Of a DNA stretch of 62,072 nucleotides, positions 17,034-27,437 are shown one piece after another (position 1 is the stretch's first letter; each line of letters starts with the position of its first letter). The stretch spans positions 1 through 62,072 of the forward strand of contig JBBDYH010000166.1 in NCBI GenBank assembly GCA_040901795.1. The letters are read 5' to 3'. The translations under genes were made by a program, and so were the position numbers. The stretch comes from JBBDYH01 sp040901795. GTDB taxonomy: Bacteria; Planctomycetota; Planctomycetia; Pirellulales; JALHPA01. A model generated the notes under the pieces. That model searched no databases. It was not told the origin of the DNA and worked only from the letters and a program-made list of their open reading frames with translations.

Positions 17034-20000
17034 TCACTCCTCCGTCTGCACCGTCACCGCCATCACGATCGGGGCTGTGCGATCCCTTCCCTTGACCAGC
17101 TCGATCGATTCAATCATCTCGCTCCGCTTGGGTTCGATCGAAAGGTAACGGATTTGCTGGCCGCGGAGCCGGAAGGCCAGCTTCGACTCGGGCACGTCGA
17201 TCGGTCGGATGTAGTCCGCGAAGTGAATGCCGTCTTTCAGCTCGTGGTCTTCGGTCTGGCCGTCCGCATATTTCAGCCGCACGATCATCGACACCGTCGA
17301 GCGAGGATCGCCACCGTTGTAGCCCCAACCGCTGACGCCGCTTAAGAGGTGAATCCGCCTGGCCGGCGTCTTGCACGCCAGCGACACCGACCGCGGCATC
17401 TTGGGCGGCATGACGCCATTGGGGCTGTGCAGCAGAATCACGTTCTTCACCCGGCCCCCCTGCGGATCGACGAGCAAGAACGGCACGCCCTCGAACGTCT
17501 TCAGCGACCAATCGGAGAAGACGAGCCGCTCGACCGCCGATTCCTCATCTTGAAACATGCCGCGCGTGCTGGTGATGGTGGCGACCTTACGCAAATCGAG
17601 CGGCAGATACTTGCCGCGCTGCGCCATGAACTCCATCAGGTCGGCAATCGCCGCGACCGAGACTTGCTTCTCAAAGCCGTCGGGCATCAGCGACTTCGAC
17701 GACGTGGCCAGCTCTTCGATGTTCTCGCGCGCGATCGGGTGCCGCTTGCCTTCGGCGTCGAGGATTTCGATCGAGGTGCGCGTCTCGGTGGTCAACAGTC
17801 CGTTATAGACGAGGCCCTCGTCCGTCGTGACGGAGTATTGCACGTAGTTCCCTTCCACGCTGCGGCTGGGATCGAGCACGTGCACCAAGAGCTCCTCCTT
17901 CGGATGCACGGCCATGCCCGTGAGGTCCGGGCCAATGTGCACACCCTCGCCGCTGTGCGTGTGACACTTGGCGCATTGCTCCTTGAACACGGCCTTGCCT
18001 TTGACGGCGTCGCCGCCGGCCAGAACGAGCGGCGAGACCTCCTCGATCACCTTCTGCCGGTCGGCATCGGGCAGGCCGCCGCCTTGCGCCAGCAGCTTTT
18101 TGGCGCGCTCGGCGATCGACTTGTCCGGGTGCGCGGCGAGCGCCTGTTGCTGGTCGAGCGAGAGGTCGGTGATGCGGACGTTGCCAGCGTCAACCGCCGC
18201 GAGCAACGATTGCGTCGATTCGGCGCGACGCAGGATCGTTCGCACGAGCACGGGCCGCAGCGACGGCGTCGCGGCTTGCAGCGCGGCGACCAGCGCCTCG
18301 CCGGCCTCTTTCGCCTCGCTGGCGCCCACCGCCTCGACGAGCCCCGCCGCCAGATCCTGTGACGTGCGCGGTGTAATGAGGGCGAGCAACGTTGCGGCCG
18401 TCTCGGCATCGTTCTTCTTCATCTGCACAAGCTGCGCGGCCGCCTGACCACGCGCGGCGTCGGTCGCTTTTTCGTCGTTCACCGCCGCCAACAGCGTTGC
18501 CGCAATCTCGGTCGAGTACTTCTCGATCGCCCCGCTCCCCAGCCGCTCGGCCAACAGGATCAACTGGCTCTTGGCGGCCGGCGAAACGGTGACCAGCAAT
18601 CGAGCCAGCGCCTTCTCCGCCGGTTCATCGAGCTTGGCCGGAGCGTTCCGCGGCCAACCGCGCGCGAGTCCCGCCACGATCAGCTCGCCCGTGTCGCTGC
18701 GCGCATTCTGCAGCGCACCGACGAGCGCGCCGATGGTCTCGGCCGGTGCCCCGCGTGCGTAGTGTTCCGCGATTCGTCCCACCATTTCCGCCGCCTTGGG
18801 CGCGAGCCGCCGGTCCGACTCCCGCGCTGCGATCGCTTGCAAGAAGTGCAAGTCATGGGCGGCCGCGGCACTCGTCACCGCCTCGGGCAGCCAGCGGTCG
18901 TTGAGGTTCGCCGGATTCGCCATCGCGGCGACGACCGCGTCCGCGACGGCGGACGACGGCGGCATGTCGGCCAGCGCCAGCAGCGCCGCCAGCCGGACTT
19001 GAGCGTCGCGGTCCTGCATGCTCCTGGCCCCCAATACCGCGGTAACGGAGCGTTCATCACGCGGCAACACCGCCAGCGCATTTCGTCGCACGCCCGCTGA
19101 GGGATGCTTGAGCGCTGCTTCCGCCGCCTGCCGTGCCGCGGCATCGCTTTTCAGTGCGCCGAGGCCATCCAGCACATACAGCGCATGGATCGCCGCGGTG
19201 TTCAGGCCAATTGAATCTACTGATGGGTCATCAACGAGCTTGACCAGTTGCGGAACAACGTCTTGTTTGCCGCGCTCAACCAGCAGCCGCTGCGCATGCA
19301 ATCGCCAGAACTGGTTGTCGCTTTTCAAACCGGCGATCAGCGACTCACTATTGTTCGCATCAAGCTTAGGCTGCTCGTTCGAATCGACTTTGTTGTAGAC
19401 GATTCGATAAACCCGCCCATGCTTCTTGTCGCGGAGGTCCGTCTCGTAGGCGGCGCCGCGGCCGGTCCGAAAACCCTGCGGCGTGGGGTTGTGCTGCACG
19501 ATGTAGTTGTACCAATCGATCACCCACACGTTGCCGTCGGGCCCCACTTCAGCGGCGATCGGCGCAGTCCACTCATCACGGCTGGCCAGCAAGTTCCAGG
19601 AGTTGTGCGACGTGACGTCGCTCCCCTGCCGCTCCAGCAGAAACGTCGCCACCAGGTGCCCCGTCGGCTCGGCAACAAACGCCGTGCGGTTCCAATAGTG
19701 CTGTGGGTAGGTGCGGGCCGTATAGAGCGCATGCCCAGCTCCGGCCGTAAAGCCGCCGTGCCAATCGACTTGCCGCACCTTGTCCGTGATCGGATACATC
19801 CGGTTGTTGATGGCCGTGTTCCCCAGCACGGTGGGCGACCAGCCGCGGACGCGCTCGTAGTACCGGTTCGGGATCGGCAGGTAGACGCTCGGGCAGCCGT
19901 TCGCCGTCGAGCCAAAGACGAGGCCCTCCTCGCTGAAGCCGACGCCCCACGAGTTGTTGTTCGTGTTCCGCATAAACTCCAGCTTCGAGCCGTCGGGCTT

Positions 20001-21371
20001 GAAGCGGAAAAAACCCTGGCGGAAGTTGTGCCGCTCGCCGCCGACCGTGCCGCGGTAGCCGGAGTAACCCACCATGCCCCACACCCAGTTGTCAAATCCC
20101 CAGCGCAAGTTGCTCGGTCCGGCGTGCGTGTCGCGCGTCCCCCAACCGGTGAAGAGCACCTGCCGCTCATCGGCGCGGTCGTCGCCGTCGGTGTCGCGCA
20201 AAAAGAGCATGTCGGGCGCTTGGGAAACAATCACGCCATCGCCGTAACATACCAGGCTCGTCGGAATGCTCAGCTTGTCGGCGAAGACGGTGAACTTGTC
20301 GGCACGGCCGTCGCCATCGGTGTCTTCGCAGATTTTAATGCGGTCGCGGCCGCTGCCTTTCGGTTGCATCTCGTTGGGATAATCGAACGTCTCGGCGATC
20401 CACAGCCGCCCGCGGTGATCCCAGGTCATGGCAATCGGCTTGGTAATTTCCGGCTCGGCGGCGAACAGCCGCGGCTCGAAATCGCGCGGCACGACCAGAT
20501 GCTTGATCGACTCCTCCGTCGGAAGCGGCTTCTGCATTTGGCGAATCGGTTCTCCCTGCGTCCCCCAGCGTGCATTGGGCAGATAGTTGGGCAGGTTCGC
20601 CTCGGCGTATTCAAAAGCCTTCGCACCGGTCGGCTTCGGCGGTTGCGAATCGAAAACGTCCCCCTTATTGGCCGCCCAGCGGATACCGCGCTCGACGAGC
20701 GCTTGAAACTCCGGTTGGTTCCAAGTGCGGGCGTCGTGCCCATACGCCGTGTAGAACACCCGGCCGCGGCCCTCGCTGCGCAACCACGTCCACGGCTCCT
20801 CGCGGTCTCCCTCCCGGCGGACCTGCAGCACGATCCGGTCGCGCTCGTTGTGCCGGTGATGCACGTAAGTCTCGTCCCAAGTGCGAAACGGCGTCAGCCC
20901 GCGCATGACCGGATGGTCGGATTGCTTGACTTCTGTGTTGAACTCGCCAGTGCCATGGCTGCGGAACTGCCCTCCGACGAGGGCTATATACTTGGCCGAG
21001 TTCAAGAAGCAGTACGATCCGCAGTGCAGCACAACCAGTCCGCGGCCGCCGGCAACATAATCCAGAAGCGCCTGCTCTTGCTCCGGCTCAATCCGCTCGA
21101 TGTTGGCGTAGATAGCCAGCGCGTCGTACTTGCCGAGGGTCTCAGCGTTGAGGTCGCTCAGCTTCTCGGTATACGCAATCTCGATGCCGCGGTCGTACAT
21201 GACCGGGATAAGTTGGCGCGCCCGCTCTGCCGGACGGTGATGCCCTTGATCGCCCAGAAAGAGCACCGAGATCGTTTCGCTAGGTTCGGCGGGCTGCGCC
21301 CACGTTGGCGCCGTCATTAAGAACGACGCCAACCAGACGCCGCGAATCATCCATCGCTGAATCGAAAACAT
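17034..21371 (-). CDS. Large secreted ThuA/dehydrogenase/HEAT/cytochrome c protein (PVC type)
   Basis: 1445 residues. A signal peptide (MFSIQRWMIRGVWLASFLMT, cleaved after TWA) is followed by a ThuA-like domain (about 35-240) and a beta-propeller PVC 'membrane-bound dehydrogenase' domain (about 285-660: RPKG-like blocks, EDTDGDGRADKFTVF). HEAT-like repeats come next (about 690-1080). A cytochrome c motif is in CAKCHTHSGEGVHIGPDLTG. A C-terminal beta-sandwich domain of about 200 residues ends the protein. Proteins of this kind are an expanded family in planctomycetes and are thought to oxidise or bind complex sugars in the periplasm; the exact reaction is unknown. ATG 21371 is preferred to 21401 because it starts the signal peptide directly. 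Confidence 0.85.
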   Translation of the reverse strand: MFSIQRWMIRGVWLASFLMTAPTWAQPAEPSETISVLFLGDQGHHRPAERARQLIPVMYDRGIEIAYTEKLSDLNAETLGKYDALAIYANIERIEPEQEQALLDYVAGGRGLVVLHCGSYCFLNSAKYIALVGGQFRSHGTGEFNTEVKQSDHPVMRGLTPFRTWDETYVHHRHNERDRIVLQVRREGDREEPWTWLRSEGRGRVFYTAYGHDARTWNQPEFQALVERGIRWAANKGDVFDSQPPKPTGAKAFEYAEANLPNYLPNARWGTQGEPIRQMQKPLPTEESIKHLVVPRDFEPRLFAAEPEITKPIAMTWDHRGRLWIAETFDYPNEMQPKGSGRDRIKICEDTDGDGRADKFTVFADKLSIPTSLVCYGDGVIVSQAPDMLFLRDTDGDDRADERQVLFTGWGTRDTHAGPSNLRWGFDNWVWGMVGYSGYRGTVGGERHNFRQGFFRFKPDGSKLEFMRNTNNNSWGVGFSEEGLVFGSTANGCPSVYLPIPNRYYERVRGWSPTVLGNTAINNRMYPITDKVRQVDWHGGFTAGAGHALYTARTYPQHYWNRTAFVAEPTGHLVATFLLERQGSDVTSHNSWNLLASRDEWTAPIAAEVGPDGNVWVIDWYNYIVQHNPTPQGFRTGRGAAYETDLRDKKHGRVYRIVYNKVDSNEQPKLDANNSESLIAGLKSDNQFWRLHAQRLLVERGKQDVVPQLVKLVDDPSVDSIGLNTAAIHALYVLDGLGALKSDAAARQAAEAALKHPSAGVRRNALAVLPRDERSVTAVLGARSMQDRDAQVRLAALLALADMPPSSAVADAVVAAMANPANLNDRWLPEAVTSAAAAHDLHFLQAIAARESDRRLAPKAAEMVGRIAEHYARGAPAETIGALVGALQNARSDTGELIVAGLARGWPRNAPAKLDEPAEKALARLLVTVSPAAKSQLILLAERLGSGAIEKYSTEIAATLLAAVNDEKATDAARGQAAAQLVQMKKNDAETAATLLALITPRTSQDLAAGLVEAVGASEAKEAGEALVAALQAATPSLRPVLVRTILRRAESTQSLLAAVDAGNVRITDLSLDQQQALAAHPDKSIAERAKKLLAQGGGLPDADRQKVIEEVSPLVLAGGDAVKGKAVFKEQCAKCHTHSGEGVHIGPDLTGMAVHPKEELLVHVLDPSRSVEGNYVQYSVTTDEGLVYNGLLTTETRTSIEILDAEGKRHPIARENIEELATSSKSLMPDGFEKQVSVAAIADLMEFMAQRGKYLPLDLRKVATITSTRGMFQDEESAVERLVFSDWSLKTFEGVPFLLVDPQGGRVKNVILLHSPNGVMPPKMPRSVSLACKTPARRIHLLSGVSGWGYNGGDPRSTVSMIVRLKYADGQTEDHELKDGIHFADYIRPIDVPESKLAFRLRGQQIRYLSIEPKRSEMIESIELVKGRDRTAPIVMAVTVQTEE

Positions 21372-21980
21372 GTTGGGTTCCCGGTAAAGATTGCCGGACA
21401 TTCGGTTCGGACCATTTCAGTCGCTGCCATTGTAAGTTGACAGAGCATGGAACCCAAGGTCTCGGGTCAAGTGTAAAAGGCCCGGAGGGCACCCGGGCGA
21501 ATCTCTCTCTTCGAGCCTGTCTTCGACCCTGAGGCTCAGACCCGAAGGGAGCCTCAGAGCCGAAGGCCTAGACCGGCGCCTCGCGTCTCGGCGAGAAGCG
21601 GCTACGGGCCGCAGCGCCGTCTTGTAAAACCTTCCAGCTCGCTTTCCCCGTTTTTTCAAGCTCCATCGGCGTTCCTGGAACCTGACCGAGGCCCTGTAGC
21701 GATTGTGCCCATAGAATCGGCCAAAAAGCCGCCGCGTTTCTTTGACGGCGCTTAAATCATGACCTATACTCGATGGTGGCCTCCGGGCATTGACCCGTTC
21801 GGCGGCCATGCGGCGTTGGCACGGACTGGCCGGCGCAGAAACGCACATAGGCTCGACATTTGCTCTCTCGCGGCACAGGAAATAGGGCCGTGGTCGCGCA
21901 TGTCGAGGCTCTCGCCGGGTGCCTGCCAGGGTTGGCGTAGATTCCGCCAGTCCCCGTGCATCACACCGCAGGACACTCTC

Positions 21981-23672
21981 ATGACACGATTTGGGGTCGC
22001 CCGCCATCGCGCCAAATTCTTCGGCGTCTTGTGCCTTTCGCTTTGGCTCCTGGTTGGAGCATCGTCGGCGCAGCTCAAGATCAAACTGCCTGCTCCGACA
22101 CCAGAACTCGAGACGGTTCTGTCCGAGGGCCGCACGCTGGAGACGCAAAACCGCTGGAGCGAGGCGGTTTCGTTGTACGAAGAAGCTTCGCGAAAGACCC
22201 CCGGCCAGCCGGCGCTCGAGGAGCGACTCGATCTCGCCAAGCTCCATTACGACATCGCGCGCCGCTATGCCGATTCGACGTTCCGCAAAAACCTGGTCAC
22301 GCTGAGCGACAGCGAAGCGCTGGATTTGTATTCGCAGGTGATGACGCGCGTTTCGACGCATTATGTGCAGCCGCCCGATTGGAAGCAGCTTGTCGATCGC
22401 GGCACGCTGGGTCTTTCCGTGGCCCTGTATGAAACCCCCTTTGTCGAAACGAATCTGGTCAACGTGGATGCGGATCGCCTCGCGCTGTTCCGCCGCCAAC
22501 TTCAACAGGCCGCGGCCAACCGGCAGATCAGCAATCGCAACGAAGCCCGCGACACCGTCGCTCAAATTGCCCGGCTGGCTCAGAGTCAACTGGACGTTCG
22601 CCCTGCCGCGGTCGTCTTCGAATACCTCTGCGCGGCGCTCGCCGGTCTCGATGAATACTCGACGTTCCTGACCGCCGGACAACTGGCCGACATCTATTCA
22701 CAGATCGACGGCAACTTCGTCGGCTTAGGTATCGAGCTCAAGGCGCAGGACAACGCCCTGTTGATCATGAACGTCATTCCGGGCAGCCCCGCCGACAAGG
22801 CCGGCATCAAGCGCGGCGATCGTCTGACCGGCGTGTCGGGCCGGACCACTCAGGACCTGAACACCGACCAGGCGGCCGAGCTTTTGCAGGGAGAAGTGGG
22901 CACCTCCGTCGAAGTTATGGCCGTGACGGGCGATGCAGCGCCGCGGGCTTTGGTCATTCGCCGCGACCATGTAGAAGTTCCCAGCATCGAGAGCGACCGC
23001 CTGATCGACGCCCAATCCGGCGTGGCCTACCTGAAACTGACCTGCTTTCAAAAGACGACCACGGGCGACCTCGACGCTGCGCTCTGGAAGCTCTACCGCC
23101 AGGGGATGAAGAGCCTGATCATCGACCTGCGTGGAAACCCAGGGGGGCTGTTGACCTCCAGCGTCGAGGTCGCCGACAAGTTTCTCGAACAGGGGAGCAT
23201 CGTCTCGACGCGCGGCCGCAGCCCGAATGAGGATTTCAATTACACGGCCCACCGTGCCGGCACCTGGCGCGTTCCCCTGGTCGTCCTCATCGACGGCGAG
23301 AGCGCAAGCGCCAGCGAGATCTTCGCCGGCGCGATTCGCGACCATCGCCGCGGCACGGTCGTCGGCGTGCGAAGTTATGGCAAAGGATCGGTCCAAGGCA
23401 TCTTCCCGCTCACCATCGGTGGGACCGGCGTGCGGCTAACCACCGCCAAGTTTTACTCGCCCACGGGACGCCCCTACAGCCGAGTCGGCGTCGAGCCCGA
23501 CGTCCTGGTTCGCGCGGCGGAGAAGCCAATCACGAGGCTCAGCCCAGTCGCCGGAAGTGAGTTGTCCTTGGTGCATGACGCCGCATTGGGTATCGCGGAG
23601 GAAAGCAAAGAAGACGCCATCCTCGAGGCCGGCCTGCAAGTCGCGCGCCAGCAATTGGCCCGTGCGAAGTAG
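21981..23672 (+). CDS. C-terminal processing peptidase, S41 family, with PDZ domain
   Basis: 563 residues from ATG 21981, preceded by AGGA about eight bases upstream; the open frame continues 74 codons upstream without support. The signal peptide is FFGVLCLSLWLLVGASSAQ. The helical region (about 45-230) is followed by a PDZ domain (GNFVGLGIELKAQDNALLIM to about 340) and the S41 catalytic core. The predicted Ser is in DGESASASEIFAGAI and the Lys in SYGKGSVQG. It probably trims periplasmic proteins at their C-termini. It is transcribed divergently from the large heme protein. Confidence 0.92.
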   Translation: MTRFGVARHRAKFFGVLCLSLWLLVGASSAQLKIKLPAPTPELETVLSEGRTLETQNRWSEAVSLYEEASRKTPGQPALEERLDLAKLHYDIARRYADSTFRKNLVTLSDSEALDLYSQVMTRVSTHYVQPPDWKQLVDRGTLGLSVALYETPFVETNLVNVDADRLALFRRQLQQAAANRQISNRNEARDTVAQIARLAQSQLDVRPAAVVFEYLCAALAGLDEYSTFLTAGQLADIYSQIDGNFVGLGIELKAQDNALLIMNVIPGSPADKAGIKRGDRLTGVSGRTTQDLNTDQAAELLQGEVGTSVEVMAVTGDAAPRALVIRRDHVEVPSIESDRLIDAQSGVAYLKLTCFQKTTTGDLDAALWKLYRQGMKSLIIDLRGNPGGLLTSSVEVADKFLEQGSIVSTRGRSPNEDFNYTAHRAGTWRVPLVVLIDGESASASEIFAGAIRDHRRGTVVGVRSYGKGSVQGIFPLTIGGTGVRLTTAKFYSPTGRPYSRVGVEPDVLVRAAEKPITRLSPVAGSELSLVHDAALGIAEESKEDAILEAGLQVARQQLARAK

Positions 23673-24021
23673 CCGCCCGGCCTTGTGCCGGCGGTACGCA
23701 GCAAGTGTCCCACGGCACTGAAACAGTCTGTCGAGTGCTAAACTCGCCCCGGAGGGGCCAAACTCTAGTAGCCGGGAGCGAAGCTCCCGGTTTGGGAAGG
23801 CGACGAATCCATGACCCCGAAGGGGTCAAACTTGGGGCGCGTTTGACCCCTTCGGGGTCAACGAGCAACTTCCGGACGCCATCCGGCGGCGTTGCCGCCG
23901 GCTACTGGGAGTGCAACGCCTCCGGCGTTGGGTTATTCGATCTTCCGTCCGGCGTGCGCCAATTTGGCGGCGATCAACGATGGGCAGACGGAAGAGTTGT
24001 CACGCAGAGCGCCGCCCGCAC
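23673..24021. repeat. Intergenic palindrome cluster
   Basis: Gene-free. Holds a CCGGGAGC/GCTCCCGG hairpin at 23772-23790. A perfect 20-bp inverted repeat follows, with arms 23812-23831 and 23841-23860 beginning TGACCCCGAAGG. The remainder has GC-rich palindromes such as GGCGTTGCCGCC. Similar hairpins recur near 31400 and 45470. Confidence 0.8.
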
Positions 24022-24522
24022 TCAATCAATCTCTTTCGTCTCCACCCGATAGATCTTCATCCCGCGAGCCTGGTAATTGGCCAGCGCCGCAGGATGATCG
24101 AGCGTGCAGGTGTGTACCCAGACGCGAGTCGGTTGCGTCGCCCACGCGATTTCCAGCGCGCTAGTGAGCAAGGCGCCCCCGAAGCCCCGTCCTACAAACT
24201 CCGGCAACAGGCCAAAGTATTCGATCTGAACGCCGCCGTCTTCGTCGCGGCGCAGCTCGTAGAATCCGGCCGGCGAGCCATCGTAATAGGCTGCGAACGT
24301 TCGCAGCCGGTCGGACTCGATATACTGGCGCCACTGCTGTTCCGTCCAACTGCGCTTTTCCATCCAACGCCACTGCTCGCCCACTGCGCAGTACAGAAAG
24401 CGATTGAACTGCCACTGGGGCGTTGTGGCCTCGTCAATCCGAAAGCGCGGATCACCGCAGCGCTTCGGATGAAGCTCATCGGGCGAGTGCATCTCCAGAT
24501 ACGTCGTGGTAACGCTGGTCAC
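24022..24522 (-). CDS. GNAT-family N-acetyltransferase
   Basis: 166 residues. The acetyl-CoA binding core is visible: IEYFGLLPEFVGRGFGGALL carries the R/Q-x-x-G-x-G/A loop, followed by HTCTLDHPAALANYQARGMK (beta6/alpha4). The N-terminal part contains aromatic residues (WQFNRFLYCAVGEQWRWMEK) of a substrate domain. Start is GTG 24522 with GAGGAA about ten bases upstream. No pathway neighbours; substrate unknown. Confidence 0.85.
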   Translation of the reverse strand: MTSVTTTYLEMHSPDELHPKRCGDPRFRIDEATTPQWQFNRFLYCAVGEQWRWMEKRSWTEQQWRQYIESDRLRTFAAYYDGSPAGFYELRRDEDGGVQIEYFGLLPEFVGRGFGGALLTSALEIAWATQPTRVWVHTCTLDHPAALANYQARGMKIYRVETKEID

Positions 24523-24663
24523 GAGGTCGATTTCCTCATCGCGTTCGTGGTGGTTCGACTATCGTACTGCACGACACTCTCGTTCCCAAGGTCCTCCTTG
24601 GGAATCCCGGCGCGCCGCAACGAAGCTCCGCCCGCCGCGGCGGGCGCCGGTTGACATTTCCTC

Positions 24664-24772
24664 TGTAGGGAACGGCCTCCGTGCCGTTCCGTTGGGCAAG
24701 AAAACGCAGCAACGCCGTTTGGCCCATCCGGAACGCCACCCGCCACGGCGGGCAAGCTCCGGGCGTTCCCTG
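24664..24772. repeat. Dispersed hairpin element, family B copy 1
   Basis: 109 bases bounded by TAGGGAACGG and CGTTCCCT, with a conserved interior (GTGCCGTTCCGTTGGGC, GGAACGCCACCCGCCACGGC). A closely similar copy lies at 52638-52747. It sits just upstream of the MMPL transporter gene. Confidence 0.85.
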
Positions 24773-24805
24773 CCCTTCACCCGGCGGGTACCATGATCTC
24801 CTGTC

Positions 24806-27157
24806 ATGTTCGCTCGGCTCGGGAATCTCGTGACGAGACACTGGCTCCCGGTCATTCTCGCCTGGGCAGCCTTGGCGGTGGTGCTGCGCCTGCTGGCCCC
24901 GGAATGGAACGCGATCGCGCACGACGGCAACATGGCCTACTTGCCGGCCGGCATGACCAGCGTTCAAGGCGAGCAGCTTCTCCGCGAAGCCTTTCCTCAG
25001 AACCGCGCCAAAAGCCAGGTGATCGTCGTAGTCGCGCGCGATCTGGCGCCGCTCACCGACGACGACAAGGATGTGGCTGCCGACCTGTCCGACCAATTCC
25101 TCGAATTGGCTGATGAGCTGGCCATCGAGGATGTCTGGACTCACGACATGCAGGTCATCGGCGAAAAGCTCAAGAGCCCGGATGGACGGGCCGTGCTCAT
25201 CGCGCTGCAAATGCAAGGCGAGTTCATGGCCGTCGAGAACATTCGCGTGCTCGACCGCGTGATGGCGGTGCTCAATGAAGCGCGCACGGCCGAAGATTAC
25301 CCCGCCGGGTTGCAGTTGGGCGTCACGGGCTCGGCGGCGGTCGGAGGGGATATGCTCGCCTCGGCCGCCGAGAGTATCCGCAATACGGAGCTAACTACGG
25401 TTCTGGTCATCGTGGCAATTCTCTTGGCGGTGTATCGAGCGCCCATGTTGGTCATTGTTCCTTTGGCCGCGATCACTGTCTCGATCGTCGTCGGTACAAG
25501 CCTATTAGCGCTGTTAACTCAACTCAACCGGTTGCCGGCGATGGAGTGGTGGGACTTCAAAGTCTTCACCACCACGCGGATCTTCATCATCGTGATTCTG
25601 TTCGGCTCGGGAACAGACTTCTGCTTGTTTCTCATCGCGCGATATCGCGAAGAGCTCCTCCGCGGCCTGCCGCAGCGCGAAGCGCTGGCCGCCGCGATGG
25701 CCGGCGTGGGGGAAGCGCTGGTGGGCAGCGCCGCGACAACGATCGTCGGCCTGTCGATGATGTTCTTTGCCGACTTCGGCAAATTCCGCGACAGCGGACC
25801 AGCCATCGCCATTTGCCTGACCGTGGCGCTCGCCGCCTGTCTGACCTTAGCGCCCGCCCTGTTGCAGGCGACTCGGCACTACGTGTTTTGGCCTTCGAAG
25901 CTTACCTCCGAAGCTACGCTGACCGGGCGGTTTAATCCTCCGGCACACGCCACGGGAGATTCCCGCTTCTGGGCTCAAGTCAGTCAGCTTGTGATCCGGC
26001 GTCCCGGGTTGCTGCTTGTCACTTCGGTCGTGCTGTTGATCCCGCTGGCGGCCGCCGGCTTATCGGTTGAGATTACCTACGACCTCCTCAACGAGATGCG
26101 CGCCAGTCGGCCTAGCGTCGCCGGCAGCCGCTTGTTGCGCGAGCATTTTCCCGCCGGCGAGACCGGACCGCTGACCGTGCTTGTCCACCGGCCGGATACC
26201 AACTTTCGCACGACCGGGGGGCGCGACGAGGTGGCCAGCCTCACGGCTCATTTCCTCGAGCTGGACGGCGTGAAGACCGTCCGCAGCCTGACGCAGCCGT
26301 TTGGGCAGCCCATCGGCGGCTTGGGCTCGATCCTTGGCGGCGGGGCGGCGCGAGTTCTGGCTGCGAACACTTCCCGAGCCCGGGACACCTATGCTACGCC
26401 GGTCGAGGAGCTGGCGGGCTCCGTAGCGCGCTTCGACCTCATCCTGGCCGAAGAACCCTTCTCGCGCGAGGCCGCGGAGCAGCTCGATGCGATTGAGCGC
26501 AACCTCAATCAAATGCAGATGCAGGACTCCCATTGGCGCGAGGCGAGTTTTTTCTTTACCGGCACCACCTCGGCCACGCGCGATCTGGAGCGCGTGACCA
26601 GCAGCGATCAGATCCGCATTCAGCGGTTGGTTTTGTTGGCTGTGCTCGCGGTCCTGCTGGTGCTGTTGCGGCAGCCGCTGGTGTGCCTGTATTTGACCCT
26701 CTCAGTGCTATTCAGCTACTACGTCACTTTGGGCGCGACCGAACTTTTTTTCGAGTGGTTGTACCGCGGCAGCTTCACGGGGCTCGACTGGAAAGTGCCG
26801 CTCTTCTTGTTTGTGATCCTGATCGCAGTGGGTGAGGACTACAACATCTACCTCATGACCCGTGTGGTCGAAGAGCAACAGCGGCACGGCCCGATCCGCG
26901 GACTGCAACGCGCAGTGGCGCGGACCGGCGGCATCATCACAAGCTGCGGCATCATCATGGCGGCCACGTTTATCTCGATGGCCACCGGCACGCTCCGCGG
27001 CATGCAGGAGCTTGGCTTTGCCCTCGCGCTCGGCGTGCTCCTCGACACGCTCGTCGTCCGCACTGTCCTCGTGCCGGCATTCCTCACGCTCGTCGATCGC
27101 GTTGCGTGGGCGCGCGCCGCGCGGCAAGCTCACGCACATGGCGATGCACGACAATAG
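24806..27157 (+). CDS. MMPL/RND-family membrane transporter
   Basis: 783 residues with the duplicated RND-like layout: one N-terminal helix, a large periplasmic loop, and a block of helices, repeated twice (about 200-380 and 600-775). Segment GSGTDFCLFLIARYREEL and the second-half AVGEDYNIYLMTRVVEEQ match the conserved MMPL helix-4 motif with the proton-relay aspartate. Likely exports lipids, hopanoid-like molecules or hydrophobic toxins using proton motive force. ATG 24806. No membrane-fusion partner is adjacent. Confidence 0.9.
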   Translation: MFARLGNLVTRHWLPVILAWAALAVVLRLLAPEWNAIAHDGNMAYLPAGMTSVQGEQLLREAFPQNRAKSQVIVVVARDLAPLTDDDKDVAADLSDQFLELADELAIEDVWTHDMQVIGEKLKSPDGRAVLIALQMQGEFMAVENIRVLDRVMAVLNEARTAEDYPAGLQLGVTGSAAVGGDMLASAAESIRNTELTTVLVIVAILLAVYRAPMLVIVPLAAITVSIVVGTSLLALLTQLNRLPAMEWWDFKVFTTTRIFIIVILFGSGTDFCLFLIARYREELLRGLPQREALAAAMAGVGEALVGSAATTIVGLSMMFFADFGKFRDSGPAIAICLTVALAACLTLAPALLQATRHYVFWPSKLTSEATLTGRFNPPAHATGDSRFWAQVSQLVIRRPGLLLVTSVVLLIPLAAAGLSVEITYDLLNEMRASRPSVAGSRLLREHFPAGETGPLTVLVHRPDTNFRTTGGRDEVASLTAHFLELDGVKTVRSLTQPFGQPIGGLGSILGGGAARVLAANTSRARDTYATPVEELAGSVARFDLILAEEPFSREAAEQLDAIERNLNQMQMQDSHWREASFFFTGTTSATRDLERVTSSDQIRIQRLVLLAVLAVLLVLLRQPLVCLYLTLSVLFSYYVTLGATELFFEWLYRGSFTGLDWKVPLFLFVILIAVGEDYNIYLMTRVVEEQQRHGPIRGLQRAVARTGGIITSCGIIMAATFISMATGTLRGMQELGFALALGVLLDTLVVRTVLVPAFLTLVDRVAWARAARQAHAHGDARQ

Positions 27158-27437
27158 CGAATAATCTGCGAGGCACATCATGGATCCCTTTTCTGCCGAT
27201 TCGGACCGTATATCAGTCCGGCCATCACGTTGAAGCGCACGGGTTCCTCTTCTCTGTTTTTAACCAGACAACGAAAGTCGTTATCGCACTTAACCGACGT
27301 ACGAAACTTGAAGACGACGCGCAGCGGATAGGTTCCAGCACACGCATCATGCGAGCGTGCCAAATAGCTTTGTAGCTAACGGACAAGGGGTCCGCGAAGC
27401 CCTCCAGGTCCGAGGCGCCGCCGATAGAGGAAGGATC

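Noticed and set aside
19248..21320. 690-codon plus-strand frame opposite the large heme protein
   Set aside because: It mirrors the coding frame of a recognised multi-domain protein and shows no motif or ribosome site.
21417..22682. 421-codon minus-strand frame over the start of the S41 peptidase
   Set aside because: Overlaps the signal peptide and helical region of a well-supported protease; composition is not protein-like.
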